Notes: a model not told the origin generated them from the letters alone. Counted from the stretch's first letter, positions 1-12,080 are shown. The stretch is 64,000 bases of DNA from Ianthella basta (GCA_964019415.1 OZ025884.1:3417193-3481192); one strand, 5' to 3'. Translations and numbers: made by a program.

Positions 1-1068
1 CACAGCTGGAGTTCATTCAGGAGCAGTTGGGTGGTCTGAGCAGCTAAACACTCTCACTGGACACACCCACAGGAGGAGTATAGGATACTTGTGCATGGGC
101 AGACTTTATACATTTCACATTAATTTGTCAATATTATCTATACTGTATTAATTAGGCAATGCAAAATTGATTCATAGTTTATTGTCCAGTACTTTTAAAA
201 AGGGCATGAGGGTGGGAGGTCATTTTTCATTATACATTGTAGACATCTTGCTATTGAAACACTCCAAAACACATCATTAGCTGGCCATGGTGAGCTGCGT
301 GCTCTGATTTGGAGCAGTCTGCAGTGTGTGTCTGGCTGGTGAGGTTAGCCAGCTATTGTGTTGTATATATAGTTTGAGGCTCTGCACTGATAGGTGCGTG
401 GAGTTATAACCCGTAGCTGCAGCTGGTGATCTAAAAAATTTGGTGCACAGCTATATAGAAGCACATGAATGTCTTGTGCAAGTGAGAGACTGGCTGTAGG
501 ATATACACTTGATATTGATATAATGTACGTAGCCATGCACCATTGCTTCCATGCTAAACCATTCACTTGCCATGTGCACATGCGTACATGTCCACACGTT
601 CCCTCACATTCTGCTCCTTTGAAGCACTTAGTTTGAAATTACACCTCATATAATCAAGGCTAATAGTGACCTTTATGAAGTGTTATTATTATTATCTTCT
701 TAATAAAAACACTTCAGTATATAAAGGTCGATCCCTAGGCTCTCATCCCACAAAACATGTGAACTCTTCAAAGGACAACCCATGAAAATTATGCTCTTTG
801 AAAATTTGGTGTCATATGGTACATATATGGCAGAGCTGCATGGCCACTTGAACACATGCATACGTATGCATGCAGATCAACTCAAGTTCTGCCCCTCAAT
901 TACAGGACATACAAACATTTATGTGCACCGATTGTTTCGTGCAATTGAAGGTTATGAAGGATTCAAATTGCTAAGTACAACATGAATTAATAGAAATGTG
1001 ATAATGAAATGAACACTACATTGACTAGCATTGAATCTGAGCTCAACGACAGAAACACAAAGGTGGAC
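1..1068. other. AT-rich flank downstream of NLR1
   Basis: No gene is supported here. Short open frames on both strands have no recognisable domain. It is the 3' flank of the minus-strand NLR gene, whose stop codon is at 1069-1071. Confidence 0.5.
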
Positions 1069-4028
1069 CTACCACACATTAACAGTTAGTACAGTTTTTT
1101 GGAATAGTGTTTCCCTCACTGACTCCACTAACTCCTCCGGTACCCCATTCAGTGTCACTTCTCTGAGTACTGAGTTTCTACTGAACCCAGCAGCCAGGAC
1201 TCTGCTAGCTCTGGCATATGTACTATCACTGTATGATGCCATGAAGTTCTTCACATCCACCTTCACCTTGACTACTTGAGCACAACTGGCTGCCTCCTCC
1301 AGCTGTGCCCAGTACTCTTCATTCCACTCCCCCTGTATAGGTGCAAAACAGAACTCAGTGGTACTGAGGTGACATCTTACAAGAACAGCACTTTTGGTGT
1401 AGCTTCAGGGGTAGCTAGCTACTGAGTACAAATTGGCCGTCCAACAGGCACATGAGATATGTACATGCGCTTTGGGCGAAGTCCACATCTACACACACAT
1501 GTGATGCCAACAATCAATGGGCACAGTTAATGTATATATACAGACACAAAGGAAGTGTGACAAATTACAGCCCTGAAATATTGCATCGCCAGCATACACT
1601 TCTATGTAATGCATGCCAAACAGTCACACATACTGCTGTGAAAACAAGCACAAACACTATACACAACATGTGCACTGACAACACACAATGACAAAGACAC
1701 ATACATACTGTAGTAATGTACCAACACCACGTGGGGGTGCTGGTAGTCTAGCCGCTAGACCCTACTTTACTTCCGCCCCCGCGCGCGATGACAAAGTAGC
1801 GTCTAGTGGCTAGAGTAGGGTGCTGGTGGTCTGGAACAGAAGCAAGCACAAGATTAAAGGGCAATTAAGCCTATTGGGATGACCTATTTGACACACGTGT
1901 CAAATGCGTGTCAAATAGTTAAGCAACTAGCAATGATGCAGCATATGAATAGGTGTACACTGTACATACCCATGGTGGGGACCACACATCCACATTCTGC
2001 AAAGGTGAGACTTTGTGTGTCATTGTTCTGAACACTGGAACAGGATCCACCCTAGCAATGACAAGTGTCCTCAACTGCGACATGCTCTGAACACAAGTGG
2101 CCACAGCTGAAGGTAGCAGATCACCAAATGGTGAACCTAGAAGAACACAGAATTGACACGACTGAATGTGGTTGACATTGATGGTCCAATCACTAGATGA
2201 TCAAGGTAGCTGATTGCTGTATACCATATCGAAGGTAGTAACAACACAGCAATCATTGATCTCCAACATGTGTTATTCATAATCAATTAATGTTTAGAGT
2301 TGCCCAATCCACACAGCTGACATGCACTGATTATGTACATAACCAAAACATTTCGATGGTGTAAGGGTGGCAAGGGGAGGGACAGTGCTTCCAATTATTA
2401 GCATGATTTGTTCTGCTGGTTTAACAAATCCATTTCTAGCAGACATGAAGGCAAGTTAGGAGCAGGACAAAGTAAACATGCATAAGCAGCAACAAGGGAA
2501 AGGGAGGTGGCAGCCAATCAACAATGCAGTTATGGCCAACAAGACATTCACAAGATTGCTCTCTCCTTCTGTACTGTTGTGAGATGTGAGCACTGACGTC
2601 CAACACCCACACCCACACTCCCTCATTACAGTCACCCACCACTCACCATCAGCTACACAACAACAACTACATGCAAGGGAGATTTCAAAGTTTGCTGAAT
2701 CAGCACAATTGCAGTTGTTACCAATGGCCCAACCCATACATGTGCATACATACATGGTAGTGCTACTACGTATAACAAAAACTTTCTTTCAGCATATACG
2801 TAGCTATCAGCACTATGATAATTATACTTTGTTTGTGTGGAAGTCACTCAGCATTCCTAGTTTCCTTGTACGTACATGGAACTAGTTAGTTTATCATATA
2901 TATTTTGTGTCTATGTGCAAGAAAGTTAGGAATGTTGAATGACCACAACAGAAATGAAGTGCCAAGTAGCTTGTTTCAATGCCTTTTAGCTGGCTATTCC
3001 TGAATCCACATTGTTTTTAAATGAAATTTTTGTTATACTAATAGTTTGTACACTTTTCTCATTTCCAAAAGACTATGGCTACATCAATTCCTACGTGTGC
3101 TGGCTAAGTCCGTACAGCATGTGAACACCACAAAATGGCGGATTTGGGGTATGTTTAATACATGGGAACACTAACTTCAACTCGCTACAACGCTGTGACA
3201 AGTGGATGGCTACACGGAGTTCAGACCCTCACCCTTCATGTCCGTGCACGAGTTCTAGTGCATGACTTGGGTCCGTAAGTGCCCTGCAACATGCTCTATA
3301 GGAGCGCACAAAGCTCAGTGGGAAGGAGAATACGAACAGAACAAATGGGATAAGTGCAACCAGGTTACCTACGACGCTTATCTCCTATGTGTTTTCCTTG
3401 CTGGCTGTGGGTGTGCTGCCATCTTCAATTAATACATCGAATGAAGCCTATCAATAACCTTCAATTGTCCTTTGCCACTGCCGTTTGGCTTGTTTCCCTG
3501 AAGTGCGCTAATACAGTACATTCAGATAGGAGTAACCATGCAATTTTATCGGGCACATTCCAAATAGTGATAGGCTCACCTGTAACATCAAGATGGGTTA
3601 TGGAACAGTTATCCTTGACTCCATTCAGTATAGGGAGTAGTGTGCTCCCACCCCACAACTCAAGTCCTTTCAGCCAGCAGTGAGCAACCATCTTCTCCAG
3701 GATACTGTTGTCACCCTAGATCCATAGAAATGTCCATGATGTAATACATGTGATGCATCTCAAACTGATACACACAATTCACTTCAGAGTATGGAGTATA
3801 AAGCACATGTTATGCACTCAAACAACATAAATGTAGAGTCCAAACCACATAACCATATACCAGGCAAACACGCACTACTTACTTCAACAGCACTGTGGAG
3901 GGCAAGATTCAACTCCTTCAAAGGTTTGTGGCCAAAGACCTCGGCCAGTGCCTCTGAAGTGCAGCTTCTCTGCACTTTGAGCTCCAACTTTTTCAATGAC
4001 CCAGCAGCCTCACACAATGTCCTAGCAT
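1069..4028 (-). CDS. NLR1 leucine-rich repeat exons (four)
   Basis: Four short exons (4028-3883, 3715-3580, 2106-1970, 1332-1069) encode LRR-type segments such as KPLKELNLALHSAVE, AHCWLKGLELWGG, MSQLRTLVIARVDPV and NSVLREVTLNGVPEEL. Exon sizes of 146, 136, 137 and 264 nt resemble the one-repeat-per-exon layout of NLR ectodomains. LRRs are the ligand or autoinhibitory part of NLRs. The last exon ends TGG-TAG at 1069. The third and fourth introns carry an extra approximately 80-bp foldback insertion at 1739-1831 and a long spacer with microhomology to block 2. Confidence 0.8.
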
Positions 4029-7000
4029 CTACGTATGTGAATAGGGGAAGAGGAACAAGGGCAAATGCAGCTACACAAAAGGATATGGGGGGGAGGGGGT
4101 CAATTTAGTGGTTAAGACATGGCACAAGGGTGCCATGGACAGCATATAAAATAAAATACACTCACACTAACTATACACTCCTAACCAGAAGAGCATTCAC
4201 TGCCATGGCAAATGAATAAAATGAGGTACTTTATTACACACTGTATGCACCACACAAACAACACACAGATTATTTATGCACTAAATAATGTGTAGCATTG
4301 TATACAATTATACATTAAATAACTATACTTCATTGAAACAGACTATGATGAGGTGGCACATGCTCAACCTCCTAACAATAAGGATGACACCAACAGTTAG
4401 TGTGGTCCATTCACTCACCTTCAGTGGAGAACTTGACCACATGTAATGACAGAGACTGCAAATGAGGATTGGAGCTCACAACTGAACATACATGACAGAA
4501 ACTGGTGGGGGATAGGAAAATTGGAATTTCTGGTGTGTGTAGTTCAGTCAAGTGCTTGCACTTGGTGAGGCAGTGACAAAGTGCCATGGTGTCAAAAGGA
4601 GTGAGGTACAAATCAAATGTGAGACAACTGTTCAAATGAGTTGCAATGCTCTGGGTGAGAGACTCATTCTGAGACTCAAACAAAGTGTGGAATACATACA
4701 AAAGATAAGGATTGGCAGTGTTACAATTTGATGGCACATCACTGCTTGTGGCAAAGATGGCCTTGTTGACCTCTGCTGACTTGAGGCGTGTTAAACCGGC
4801 AAAGAATTTCAGAACCACTGCAAACTTGGGGTTGTGACGGTGCTTCCTCCAGAAAGCAGCTTGCTCTGCTTTGGGCAACAATGTGAGATGATAGGCAGCG
4901 AAGTACTCCTGCTTTGTGGTGTGGCTGAAGTTCAGTGTACCTGAAGAGCCATCCTGGTTGGGGTGCAAGTGAAGTAGGCCTGCGAAGTACGAATCCTCCA
5001 GGATCTCATCACATTTGACTGTGGAATGGAAGACACGCCGCACTTCATCTTCTTGGAAGATATAGTCAGGTGGTTCCTGGGTCAGACCTTGGAAGGCGAG
5101 GATACCGAGGGATGACAACAGGTGCTCAACATCGGGTGGGAGGTCAGTGAGAGATGGGTCAATTCGGTATGCTTTCTTCATCTTCTGTTTCTCTCGAGTG
5201 ATGGTCATCGCAACAGAGGATTTATAGCACTCTGTCATTGTTGCAGGGAACGTAGATCTGCCTGCAGTATCATGATTGTAGATGGAACAGATGATCGCCA
5301 AATTCATTGGTATATAAGCACCTCCCATGAGGTCTGGACGGGCCCTCAGATCAGTCAACATGGCCTCCCCTTTGCCTGGCTCACTCTTGAAGAAGTCCTT
5401 CACGTACAACTCCACTGCTGCTTCATCAAATCCGAGGATCTCGTAGAAGACAGTCCTGTGCTCTTGTAGTAGTGGGCACCCACAAGGACGAGTGGACACT
5501 ATGAAGTGTGCTTGGGGAAGCAGGCGCCCTCCCAGGAGTGCTCCTAGGAGGGATCCCTCGGGGCTGGACAGCAGTTCACGTGCCTCATCGGCACCATCTA
5601 GGATAAGTAGCACATTCTCCCCTTGACTCTCCAGTAGTGCTTTGGTTGAGGCAGAGCATATATCCCCTCTGATGTAATATCGGAGAAGTTGTTCCAAATT
5701 TGCATCACTGTCGTCTTTCAGTGCTTGCAACACGGCCTTGTCACGCAGAGGGAAGAACAGGATGAGGGAGAATTCACTCGGTTCATTGTTAGCCACTTTC
5801 TGACACAGGTATTTGAGGAAAGTGGTTTTACCTGTGCCGGGCTGCCCGTAAATGATTCTAGTTTGCTGGGGTCCCTTGCGAAGAAAATTATCAACTGTCA
5901 CTTGTTGAGTAGCTCCCTCTGACAGTCGTATGCCGCAGTCGCGAAATCGCTTAAGGAACTCACTCTGGTCTACATCCCCCTTCTTTCTCGGTTGAGGTTC
6001 ATTCTGCAGTACAGCTACTTTTATAAACTGTAGCTCACGTGGCCCTTCTGTGAGGGGCAGCCGCTGATACCTGCTGTAGGCAAGTCTTCTTGCATGTTGG
6101 AGTGGCTCTGGGAGGACAGGACACACCTCCATCTATAGGGAGAGGGGAGGGGGAGGAGTGATAAAAGTTGGATGCAAAATAAGTACAGTAGAATCTCCTT
6201 TAGCTGGGCACCATGGGTCCGGGCAGTGCCGTAACTCAGAAATGTCCATATCATAGAAATACCAATAAAAATTAAATGCAATGTAATTACAATAATTACA
6301 ATTAAACTACAATACAGCACATATACAGTACATATAGTACTGTATATGTGCTGTATAATGATATCTCTTGGCCCCAGCAGACCTCATGTCTGAGGTATGC
6401 CATAATGTTTGTGTGGAACCCAACCTTCAACCCCTAACTGGTGAGCACCTGTCCCTTGCCACTGCCAACAGGGAAGACTCAGCTCGCCTAGATGTGAGAG
6501 CAAGTGGCTTCTGGGAACTGAGCCAGCAGAGTGCATTTTTGATGTATGGGTCATGATGAGGCTCTCAAATGGCAGCTTGCTACAGAAGACAAGAAGGAGA
6601 GAAGCAACGAGCATACGAGCAACGTGTCCGCGCGGTGGAGCGGGGCTCCTTCACTCCCTTCATATTCAGCATGTCGAGAGAGATGGGTAGAGCTGCCACT
6701 GTTGCATACAAGCGGCTGGCCTCCTTCCTATCTGTGAAGCTTACAGCATTGTCATGGGTTGGCTCAGATGCCACTTATCATTCTCCTTGCTGAGATCCGC
6801 AGTGATGTGCCTTATGCAGAGACTGTAGATTGAGGCATAATCATGTGCCCAGAATTTCACTAGATCTAACGATCCATTAGGGTTGCATCCCCTCATGGGC
6901 TAACCCATCTTATTTATAAATGTTCAGTTTTATGGGTTTCTTCACCTCACTATTGGTCATTATTATTATCAAAAATGAAACCTTTCACTGTTTACTTGTA

Positions 7001-8261
7001 CATGTATGTTCATTTGATTCAAGTGACTGCTGCACACATAAAATAACATAGTACTGTACTGTAATACAGTACATACACATATTAAAAGATTTAATTTTGT
7101 TAGAAAACTTTTTTGGAACTTTTTTTGCCTGCCTTGTAGAGGGAGGTGCCTTTAACTACACAGTCCTGATAAGAGAGGTTCTACTGTATACACAACAAAT
7201 TATTTCCGCTGACAATAATTAGAATGAAAGATATCAATCACTGGGTATTACACCTACCAGACTGCTACACTAGTATTAGTGTATCATGAGGGTAACAAGG
7301 CCCCATTGATGGCAATCAGTCATCACCTTCATTCATCCAACAAAAAAACACCAGCCACAGAGAACTGCATGGCCTTATTGGGGCTCATCAGTGTGGGCAT
7401 ACTGATGGTTGATGATGGATGACTGACTGCATGCTTCTATGTATATGCACTACAACTTAAACACTTGTGGTTTTAATGGAAGCAGACAAGGGGAGGTTAC
7501 AACCACAGACTCGCTCCACACTTTGCACATCCCACACTGTACACACCCCACACTGTAAACAATACACAGTGTACACACCCCACACTGTGCACACCCTACA
7601 CTGTACACACCCCACACTGTACACACCCCACACTCCACACCCCACACTGTACACACCCCACACTGTACACACCCCACACTGTACACACTCCACACTGTAC
7701 ACACTCCACACTGTACACACCCCACACTGCACACTAGCCATCAAACCAACAGACTCTCCTCCACTCCCACAAACACACTGCCCATTCACTTCAGCACCTT
7801 CTATAATATATAGAATGGGGCAACTTGTGTTCACACATACAGTACATCCACACACAACACATAACAATTTTGATGCACTAAACTGCAGAGTTGGAAAACT
7901 CTCTAAAATGGAATAGTACATACAAAAGTTATCATTCCTAAAGTACGTACCATTTTCTCCTTGAAGTCTTTGGCTTTCCTCTCCAGTTCATCTGCCCACA
8001 CTTTATTGTTGCTTGCTCTCAACATCTCAAGAAATGTGACAAAGTCTTCATCTGTCTTCCCATGTAGCAATTCAATCACTTTCTGTATTTGGTTGGTGTT
8101 GCCGGACTGCTCTCTTACTGTGCGGGCCTCAAAGTAGCTTAAGAAACCACCTGCTGCCTTCTCCAGTCGATTCCCAAAACCAGTGTCCATTAACACATGA
8201 AGCTGGAGTTCCTCTTGTAGGGAGACCAAAGCATCCTTGTTCCAGGAACTCACAGGACGGG
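1069..8261 (-). CDS. NLR1: CARD-NACHT-LRR innate immune receptor, six exons supported
   Basis: A bona fide NLR-type gene, presumed to be a cytosolic sensor that oligomerises through NACHT and recruits partners through CARD (family knowledge; the ligand is unknown). Exons in transcript order are 8261-7951 (CARD), 6132-4419 (NACHT), 4028-3883, 3715-3580, 2106-1970 and 1332-1069 (LRR, stop TAG). All junctions have AG/GT borders, and the phases agree at every join (0, 1, 0, 1, 0). From the NACHT exon onward it encodes about 798 residues. The CARD exon opens in phase 1 and so needs an upstream coding exon; candidates are at 12520-13551. A second, broken copy of the NACHT-LRR part lies at 15.15-22.05 kb. 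I see no frameshift or internal stop in this copy, so it is probably the functional paralogue. Start codon and promoter are unproven. Confidence 0.85.
1739..1831. mobile_element. Short foldback (MITE-like) insertion
   Basis: Arms 1746-1768 and 1793-1815 are inverted copies with about 20 of 23 positions matching. They are flanked by near-identical 12-mers TGCTGGTAGTCT and TGCTGGTGGTCT. The paralogous block at about 16.67-16.69 kb has a single TGCTGGTGGTCT and no insert, which shows directly that this piece was gained (or cleanly lost in the other copy). No coding capacity. Confidence 0.6.
4419..6132 (-). CDS. NLR1 NACHT ATPase exon
   Basis: A single 1714-nt exon encodes the whole NACHT module. 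Counting from the Met at 6132, the P-loop GQPGTGKT is at residues 96-103, the Walker B/kinase-2 stretch LLILDGADE is at about 175-183, and the sensor VSTR is at 212-215. The helical winged-helix-like region follows, then the first LRR-like helix-strand segments (LCHCLTKCKHLTEL). The acceptor is CTATAG|ATG and the donor is GAAG|GTGAGT, phase 1. ATP-driven oligomerisation is the family role. The ATG at the exon start is probably internal, because a CARD exon upstream joins in phase. Confidence 0.9.
6312..6356. repeat. Perfect 20-bp inverted repeat with 5-nt loop
   Basis: Arms 6312-6331 and 6337-6356 are perfectly complementary around loop ATATA. It is AT-rich with a central TACAGTAC theme and lies at the 5' edge of the retroelement fragment. 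It could be a cruciform or hairpin. Confidence 0.8.
6368..6835 (+). pseudogene. C-terminal fragment of a reverse-transcriptase-type retroelement protein
   Basis: Two adjacent plus-strand frames contain LMSEVCHNV, then ANREDSARLDVRASGFWEL, then RRAYEQRV-like and MGRAATVAYKRLASFL. This run resembles the conserved tail that follows the RT domain in non-LTR-type elements common in cnidarians and sponges. That is recognition from memory, not a search. A shift near 6750 puts the ending MGWLRC-type segment in another frame, so the copy is dead. It lies antisense in an NLR1 intron. It may belong to the same family as the fragment at 17380-17661. Confidence 0.5.
7529..7734. repeat. 16-bp minisatellite in NLR1 intron
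   Basis: About 13 tandem copies of a CCCACACTGTACACAC unit with small variants. It produces spurious long open frames on both strands. Not CRISPR, because there are no unique spacers. Confidence 0.9.
7951..8261 (-). CDS. NLR1 CARD-like death-fold exon
   Basis: The exon reads from acceptor TCAACAG (8262 side) to donor ATG|GTACGT at 7951/7950, 311 nt. It encodes about 100 residues of mostly helical, charged sequence with the helix 4-5 signature of CARDs: QKVIELLHGK, then DEDFVTFLEMLR, then ADELERKAKDF. CARDs mediate homotypic recruitment of adaptors or caspases. It ends in phase 0, exactly what the NACHT exon at 6132 requires. Placing the CARD N-terminal to NACHT is inference from orientation, distance and phase. 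The intron between them (6133-7950) holds a pogo-like element, a retroelement fragment and a minisatellite. Confidence 0.7.
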
Positions 8262-9009
8262 CTGTTGAGGAGAATAAGAGTAGAGCAGAGAACAAGATCA
8301 AAAGAGAGCTAGAGTACACACACTCCACGCCAGGACCTCTTTACATTACCAAGTCAACCAGTGACCACAAATGTGTCCTCCAGTACTGGTGTATGGGACA
8401 CAGCTTTGACGTGGGGACAGGATGTGATGCACAATGTGACATCATCAAGTAAATGGGCTACTGAACAAAATTTTTTATCAGCAGAGCCTTGCCTCACAGT
8501 CAACATTCTGCTCCAGTGGCACCTATCAGGGTCTGATGAAGTGCACTGTAAGTGTGTGTGTGCACGTGTCTGCGCACGCGCACCAGAAACGTTGGCAAAA
8601 AGATGCAGCAGTGAGTGGTCGTCAAGCAATTGTACCTCCTGAAGATGGAGCGTGCTTGGTCTATACTGAGCCTCAAGACCTTGGATATAGACATAGAGTT
8701 GTCTGAGCTGCTATGGAAGCTGGCAGTAGCTAATCTCAGGGTCCCATGCAAGGAGGCATTTGTCAAAGTGTCAGGGTCTAATGTTAGAACTGATCGGCCG
8801 CTTGCTATATAACTGCCTAGGGGCACAGGTGTACAGCCAGCGACAATTTGGTAAGCACACATAGTAATAGCTACGTATGGTGCATTGACAGATTCCATCG
8901 ATGTTGACTTGCCAGCAGTTGCTGAAATGTGTATGTGGAACAAGGTTCTTTCGTCCTTTAAGGAATTTTCGTTTACGCATCCACACCAATACTTAATGTA
9001 ATCAATAGC

Positions 9010-9990
9010 TGAGACAAGACATTTGACAGGGACAGCCTGAAAGCCTTCAAATCCCTGAAAGCCTACAAGTACTTCAATGATCATTTGGTACAGAATGTGT
9101 GTGCTAAAAAAGTAGAAGGGAAAGATATGGTAGTGGTAAGAGGGCACTGTCACTCATCATCAAAAGCAAAAACCATTTACACTGTGTATGTCTTTTTGAA
9201 GACAAACGGTGATGTTCCGACTGCACAATGCATAAATGTCTTGCGGAAAAGGGGGCGACATGTAGCCATGCTGCCCTACTCTATTATCTCAATAATATGA
9301 AGAGAAGACAGGTGCAGCAGCTTCCTTCAGATATAGTAACAGTCACTGACTGCCTTCAGCAATGGCATGTGCTTCCAAAGCGAAACGTAACATCACAACC
9401 TTTGGTCACACTAGACTTTCATAAGGCACCTTATGGGAAATAATGAAATGCCATGCTGTATTACACACGTCCCAATCAAATTCCGAGTCCATAGTGAAAG
9501 CTTGTAAGGAAAGTGAGTAGTGAATATCATGATAGTGGTTTGACCACTTTTGGCCACTTCTCACCTTGCAAGGAGGACCCCCCTACCCAGGACACTGCTG
9601 AAATGCATGATAGACAACTGGTACCTGATTTAGAACCTATACTGATAGCCTCATGCTCCTCGGAAGAAAGCTAGTCATCAACTTAGGTGTCCTACAATCA
9701 GCGCACATGAGTTTGTCAGCCTATGTCAGCAAACAGGTCATTGACCATGGCCAGCAACTGTCTGACGTTTTTTGAAAAGGCAACATGCGATCAAACTGAG
9801 AGCAAAACTGAGACTAAAACGGACACGTCCATACTACATGCAAGTGCAAGAAGAAATGACCATAAAACAGTGTACCTGGGCACATTTGTAGTTTGGACAG
9901 CAGGAGAAGGGAATAATTTATTCACTGAAGATATCCTGTTCAACCAGGGTTTGTGGGGCACATGCATGCTGCCAAAGCTACAAGCTTAAG
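9010..9990 (+). pseudogene. Remnant of transposon SWIM zinc finger / YqaJ nuclease-like protein
   Basis: The plus strand reads KAYKYFNDHLVQNV, then MVVVRGHCHSSSKAKTIYTV, then a SWIM-type zinc motif C-K-C-LAEKGAT-C-S-H-AALLYYL. Further on is FFEKATCDQTESK, which resembles the lead-in to the YqaJ recombinase domain. A 2-nt insertion near 9225 breaks the frame inside the SWIM motif, and the distal part is scattered. In ISL2EU elements this second protein accompanies the transposase; its role is poorly understood. It is non-functional as it stands. Confidence 0.5.
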
Positions 9991-10292
9991 CAGTGTACTT
10001 GACAGTAGTAGTGCCTGAAATTTTGACATGAAAAATACAGCAAACTGTACAATAGGAACTGTAGGCCAAAACATTACCCACATGCATGAATCTATTTTGT
10101 CACAGCTTTTACCCAGTAAAGTACATGACTGCATTGAATGAAGAGAAGGAAAGGTATGTACAAAGACTAACAATGCCAGATCCTAAATCAGCTAGAGTAA
10201 TAGGGAAAGGTACCTGCAATAATCGATAGTTCTCAACTCTGCCGATGACACATGGATGCTCAAACAACAATTTGTCTTGCTTTTTCTACTTC

Positions 10293-10922
10293 TCAACTTG
10301 TTAACTGACTTTGTCCTCCAAGGAAAGGAGGTATATTCAGGGTGACACAACGACGATGTAAAACATCACCCACATGAAATCCCCTGTCTGCCATAGCACT
10401 GTCTCCAGGCTCAAGCAGCTCTAGCAATCCTGACTTCTCTGTGATCATTCTATCAAAAACCCTTCCACCCCAAAGCTCAGACACAAAAGTAATCACACCT
10501 CCTAGAGATATACCAATAAGAACTTTAAATGTATTGTGCATGATGTTTATAATGTAAGAAAGTAAGAAGTTGTCCCTATAATGATGAAGGCCTTTGTATA
10601 TAGAATCACTACAGTCAATAACAATACGAGTATTGGGATACCTCCTAAATGACCCGGGTAGTTTGGCTTTAATTTGCTCCTTTGAGGGCCACGGGAAAAT
10701 GCTCTTCATGATCAGTTCAACTGCTAATATCCTAATCCATGTTGCAAATAGTCTTGAAATTGTGCTAGGGCGTACCTCGAATCTCTTTGCAATGCCTTCT
10801 AATAGTAATCCCAGATGAAACCTCATCAGTACTGCTAGAAATTCTTCTTCAAAGGTTAAGCTCCTGTTTTGTCCTTGAACCCCACTTGCACTTTGATGTG
10901 CCATCTCTACTACTGGTTGCAA
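10293..10922 (-). pseudogene. DDE_Tnp_4-type transposase remnant (HTH plus catalytic core)
   Basis: A 209-codon frame has an HTH_Tnp_4-like start (LTFEEEFLAVLMRFHLGLL, then IAKRFEVRPSTISRLFATW), then a DDE core: TRIVIDCSDS (first Asp), HNTFKVLIGISLGGVITFVS, ELWGGRVFDR (second), and LEPGDSAMADRGF (third). The middle is degenerate relative to the usual form of the family, and the frame ends early at GGQSQ. The THAP domain that should precede it is in a separate frame at 11.3-11.6 kb. A transposase by family, inactive by its breaks. Confidence 0.65.
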
Positions 10923-11296
10923 ATACTACAGTAAAGCATTAAATACGTCATAAGATTGAAGACCGGTGTAAAACTTAGTATTCTCATCACTCCCTCGAAT
11001 ACCATTTGTTCAAGTTAATTTGTTGAATACCAACCATTTGTCTCTAGTCTTCATAGTAAGCAGACCCTGTTCCAATTCCTCACCCTTCAATTGTAGAGCC
11101 TGGTTCGTAGCTTTCAAGTTCACCTCATCACGGACTCCAATGTAGGAAAAGAACTGCACTCAGTCTGAATGGCAGTATCCTTAAATAGCATCTGGTGGCA
11201 GTGCAGAGACGATGACAAAGCAACTAGATCTTCAGTGGCCACTTCTGCTTGATCTTGTTCCTCCTTCACCCACTCTCGTTTAGCTGTCCTCTCCAG

Positions 11297-11611
11297 TCAA
11301 TCATTGTTAACACTGAGAATGTTAACTTTCCTTTTTTCTGCCTTCAAATACAATAGGCACGTAGTCCACATCCTCAGGGTCCTTTGATGGCCTACCATTA
11401 ATAAAGTGGAAACCGTACTGCTAATGCATGCAGAGGTCTTGGGTTCCCATTTATCCCATGAAACTGCATGCAACCAGCGCTGTCTCCTCTCTGTGTCAAC
11501 AGGAAACATGTAGAACCCTATTCCTGTGCCTCTCTTGAACCTGTTGGTACATCCTACGGTGCAACAACTGAATGGCATCCTCAAAAAAACGACTCGCGCT
11601 AGATAAAACAA
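11297..11611 (-). pseudogene. THAP zinc-finger remnant of the transposase
   Basis: The frame opens MPFSCCTVGCTNRFKRG, then FYMFPVDTERRQRWLHAV, then WEP, a THAP C2CH DNA-binding domain. The Cys-x-x-His half is lost to a frameshift near 11410. The shifted frame still reads HFINGRPSKDPEDVDYVP, which fits the family. THAP domains recognise the transposon ends. Confidence 0.6.
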
Positions 11612-11833
11612 GTCCTAACAGCACTGTACCCCTATACTTGTAGTGTTCCTTTGTCAACAGTAAAAAACACGCGAATGACACACAAAGCTGTGACGTCATA
11701 ATGCAAGTGATACGTGCGTGATACGTGAGGCGTGCATGTTTTATGTTAGCCTTATGCTCATGACAGGTGCTGCATTCAACAAGCAGTTAGAGTCAGTGAA
11801 GTGTCCACTTCCCTCGATTCCAAGTACTAGTAT

Positions 11834-12080
11834 GATAAAGAAGTAATCACTGGGAATATTACACCAACCAGCCTTCTACGCCAAAGGTGTCTCATCACAC
11901 CCTATTGGTGACAACCAGTGATCACAGACTTCCCCCGCTAGTCATCCTACAAAGAGGGTAGCGGGGGAAGGCTGTGATCATTGGTTGTCATTAATAGGGC
12001 GTGATGCCCCGCAGCCTCCTGAGACACCTTTGGTGTAGAAGGCTGGTTGGTGTAATATTCCCAGTGATTACTTCTTTGTC
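11834..12080. mobile_element. Foldback MITE, about 115-bp arms
   Basis: The left arm from GATAAAGAAGTAATCACTGG and the right arm ending CCAGTGATTACTTCTTTGTC are nearly perfect inverted copies over about 115 bp each. The whole 247-bp element is therefore one imperfect palindrome with an approximately 12-bp centre. No ORF. A diverged relative may be at 7221-7290 in the NLR1 intron. Confidence 0.75.

Larger units (their letters stand above)
6184..7188. mobile_element. pogo/Tigger-like degenerate DNA element (TIR pair with TA flanks)
   Basis: The left end TA-CAGTAGAATCTCC (6184-) and right end GAGGTTCTACTG-TA (-7188) form short inverted termini of the CAGTRGAACCTC type, which is typical of pogo/Tigger elements inserting at TA. 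No transposase is visible inside. Instead the interior carries a perfect 20-bp-arm palindrome and a retroelement-derived coding fragment, so it is either a composite or a MITE that received another insertion. It lies in the CARD-NACHT intron of NLR1. Confidence 0.45.
9010..11620. mobile_element. Degenerate ISL2EU-like DNA transposon (transposase plus YqaJ/SWIM gene)
   Basis: Two decayed gene remnants converge. A THAP/HTH/DDE transposase lies on the minus strand (about 11.6-10.3 kb) and a SWIM-YqaJ type protein on the plus strand (about 9.0-10.0 kb). This pairing is characteristic of ISL2EU (IS4EU) elements. I could not define terminal inverted repeats by eye. It sits between the CARD exon and the candidate 5' exons of NLR1, so it may be inside that gene's first long intron. 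Confidence 0.55.

Noticed and set aside
7529..7734. Regular repeats that could suggest a CRISPR array
   Set aside because: Units are contiguous with no unique spacers, and the genome is eukaryotic.
7450..7921. Overlapping frames of 94-154 codons on both strands
   Set aside because: Produced by the 16-bp minisatellite; the repeat length gives periodic nonsense peptides.
8500..9153. 217-codon minus-strand frame
   Set aside because: No domain or splice logic; it overlaps the start of the plus-strand SWIM/YqaJ remnant and reads like a chance antisense frame.
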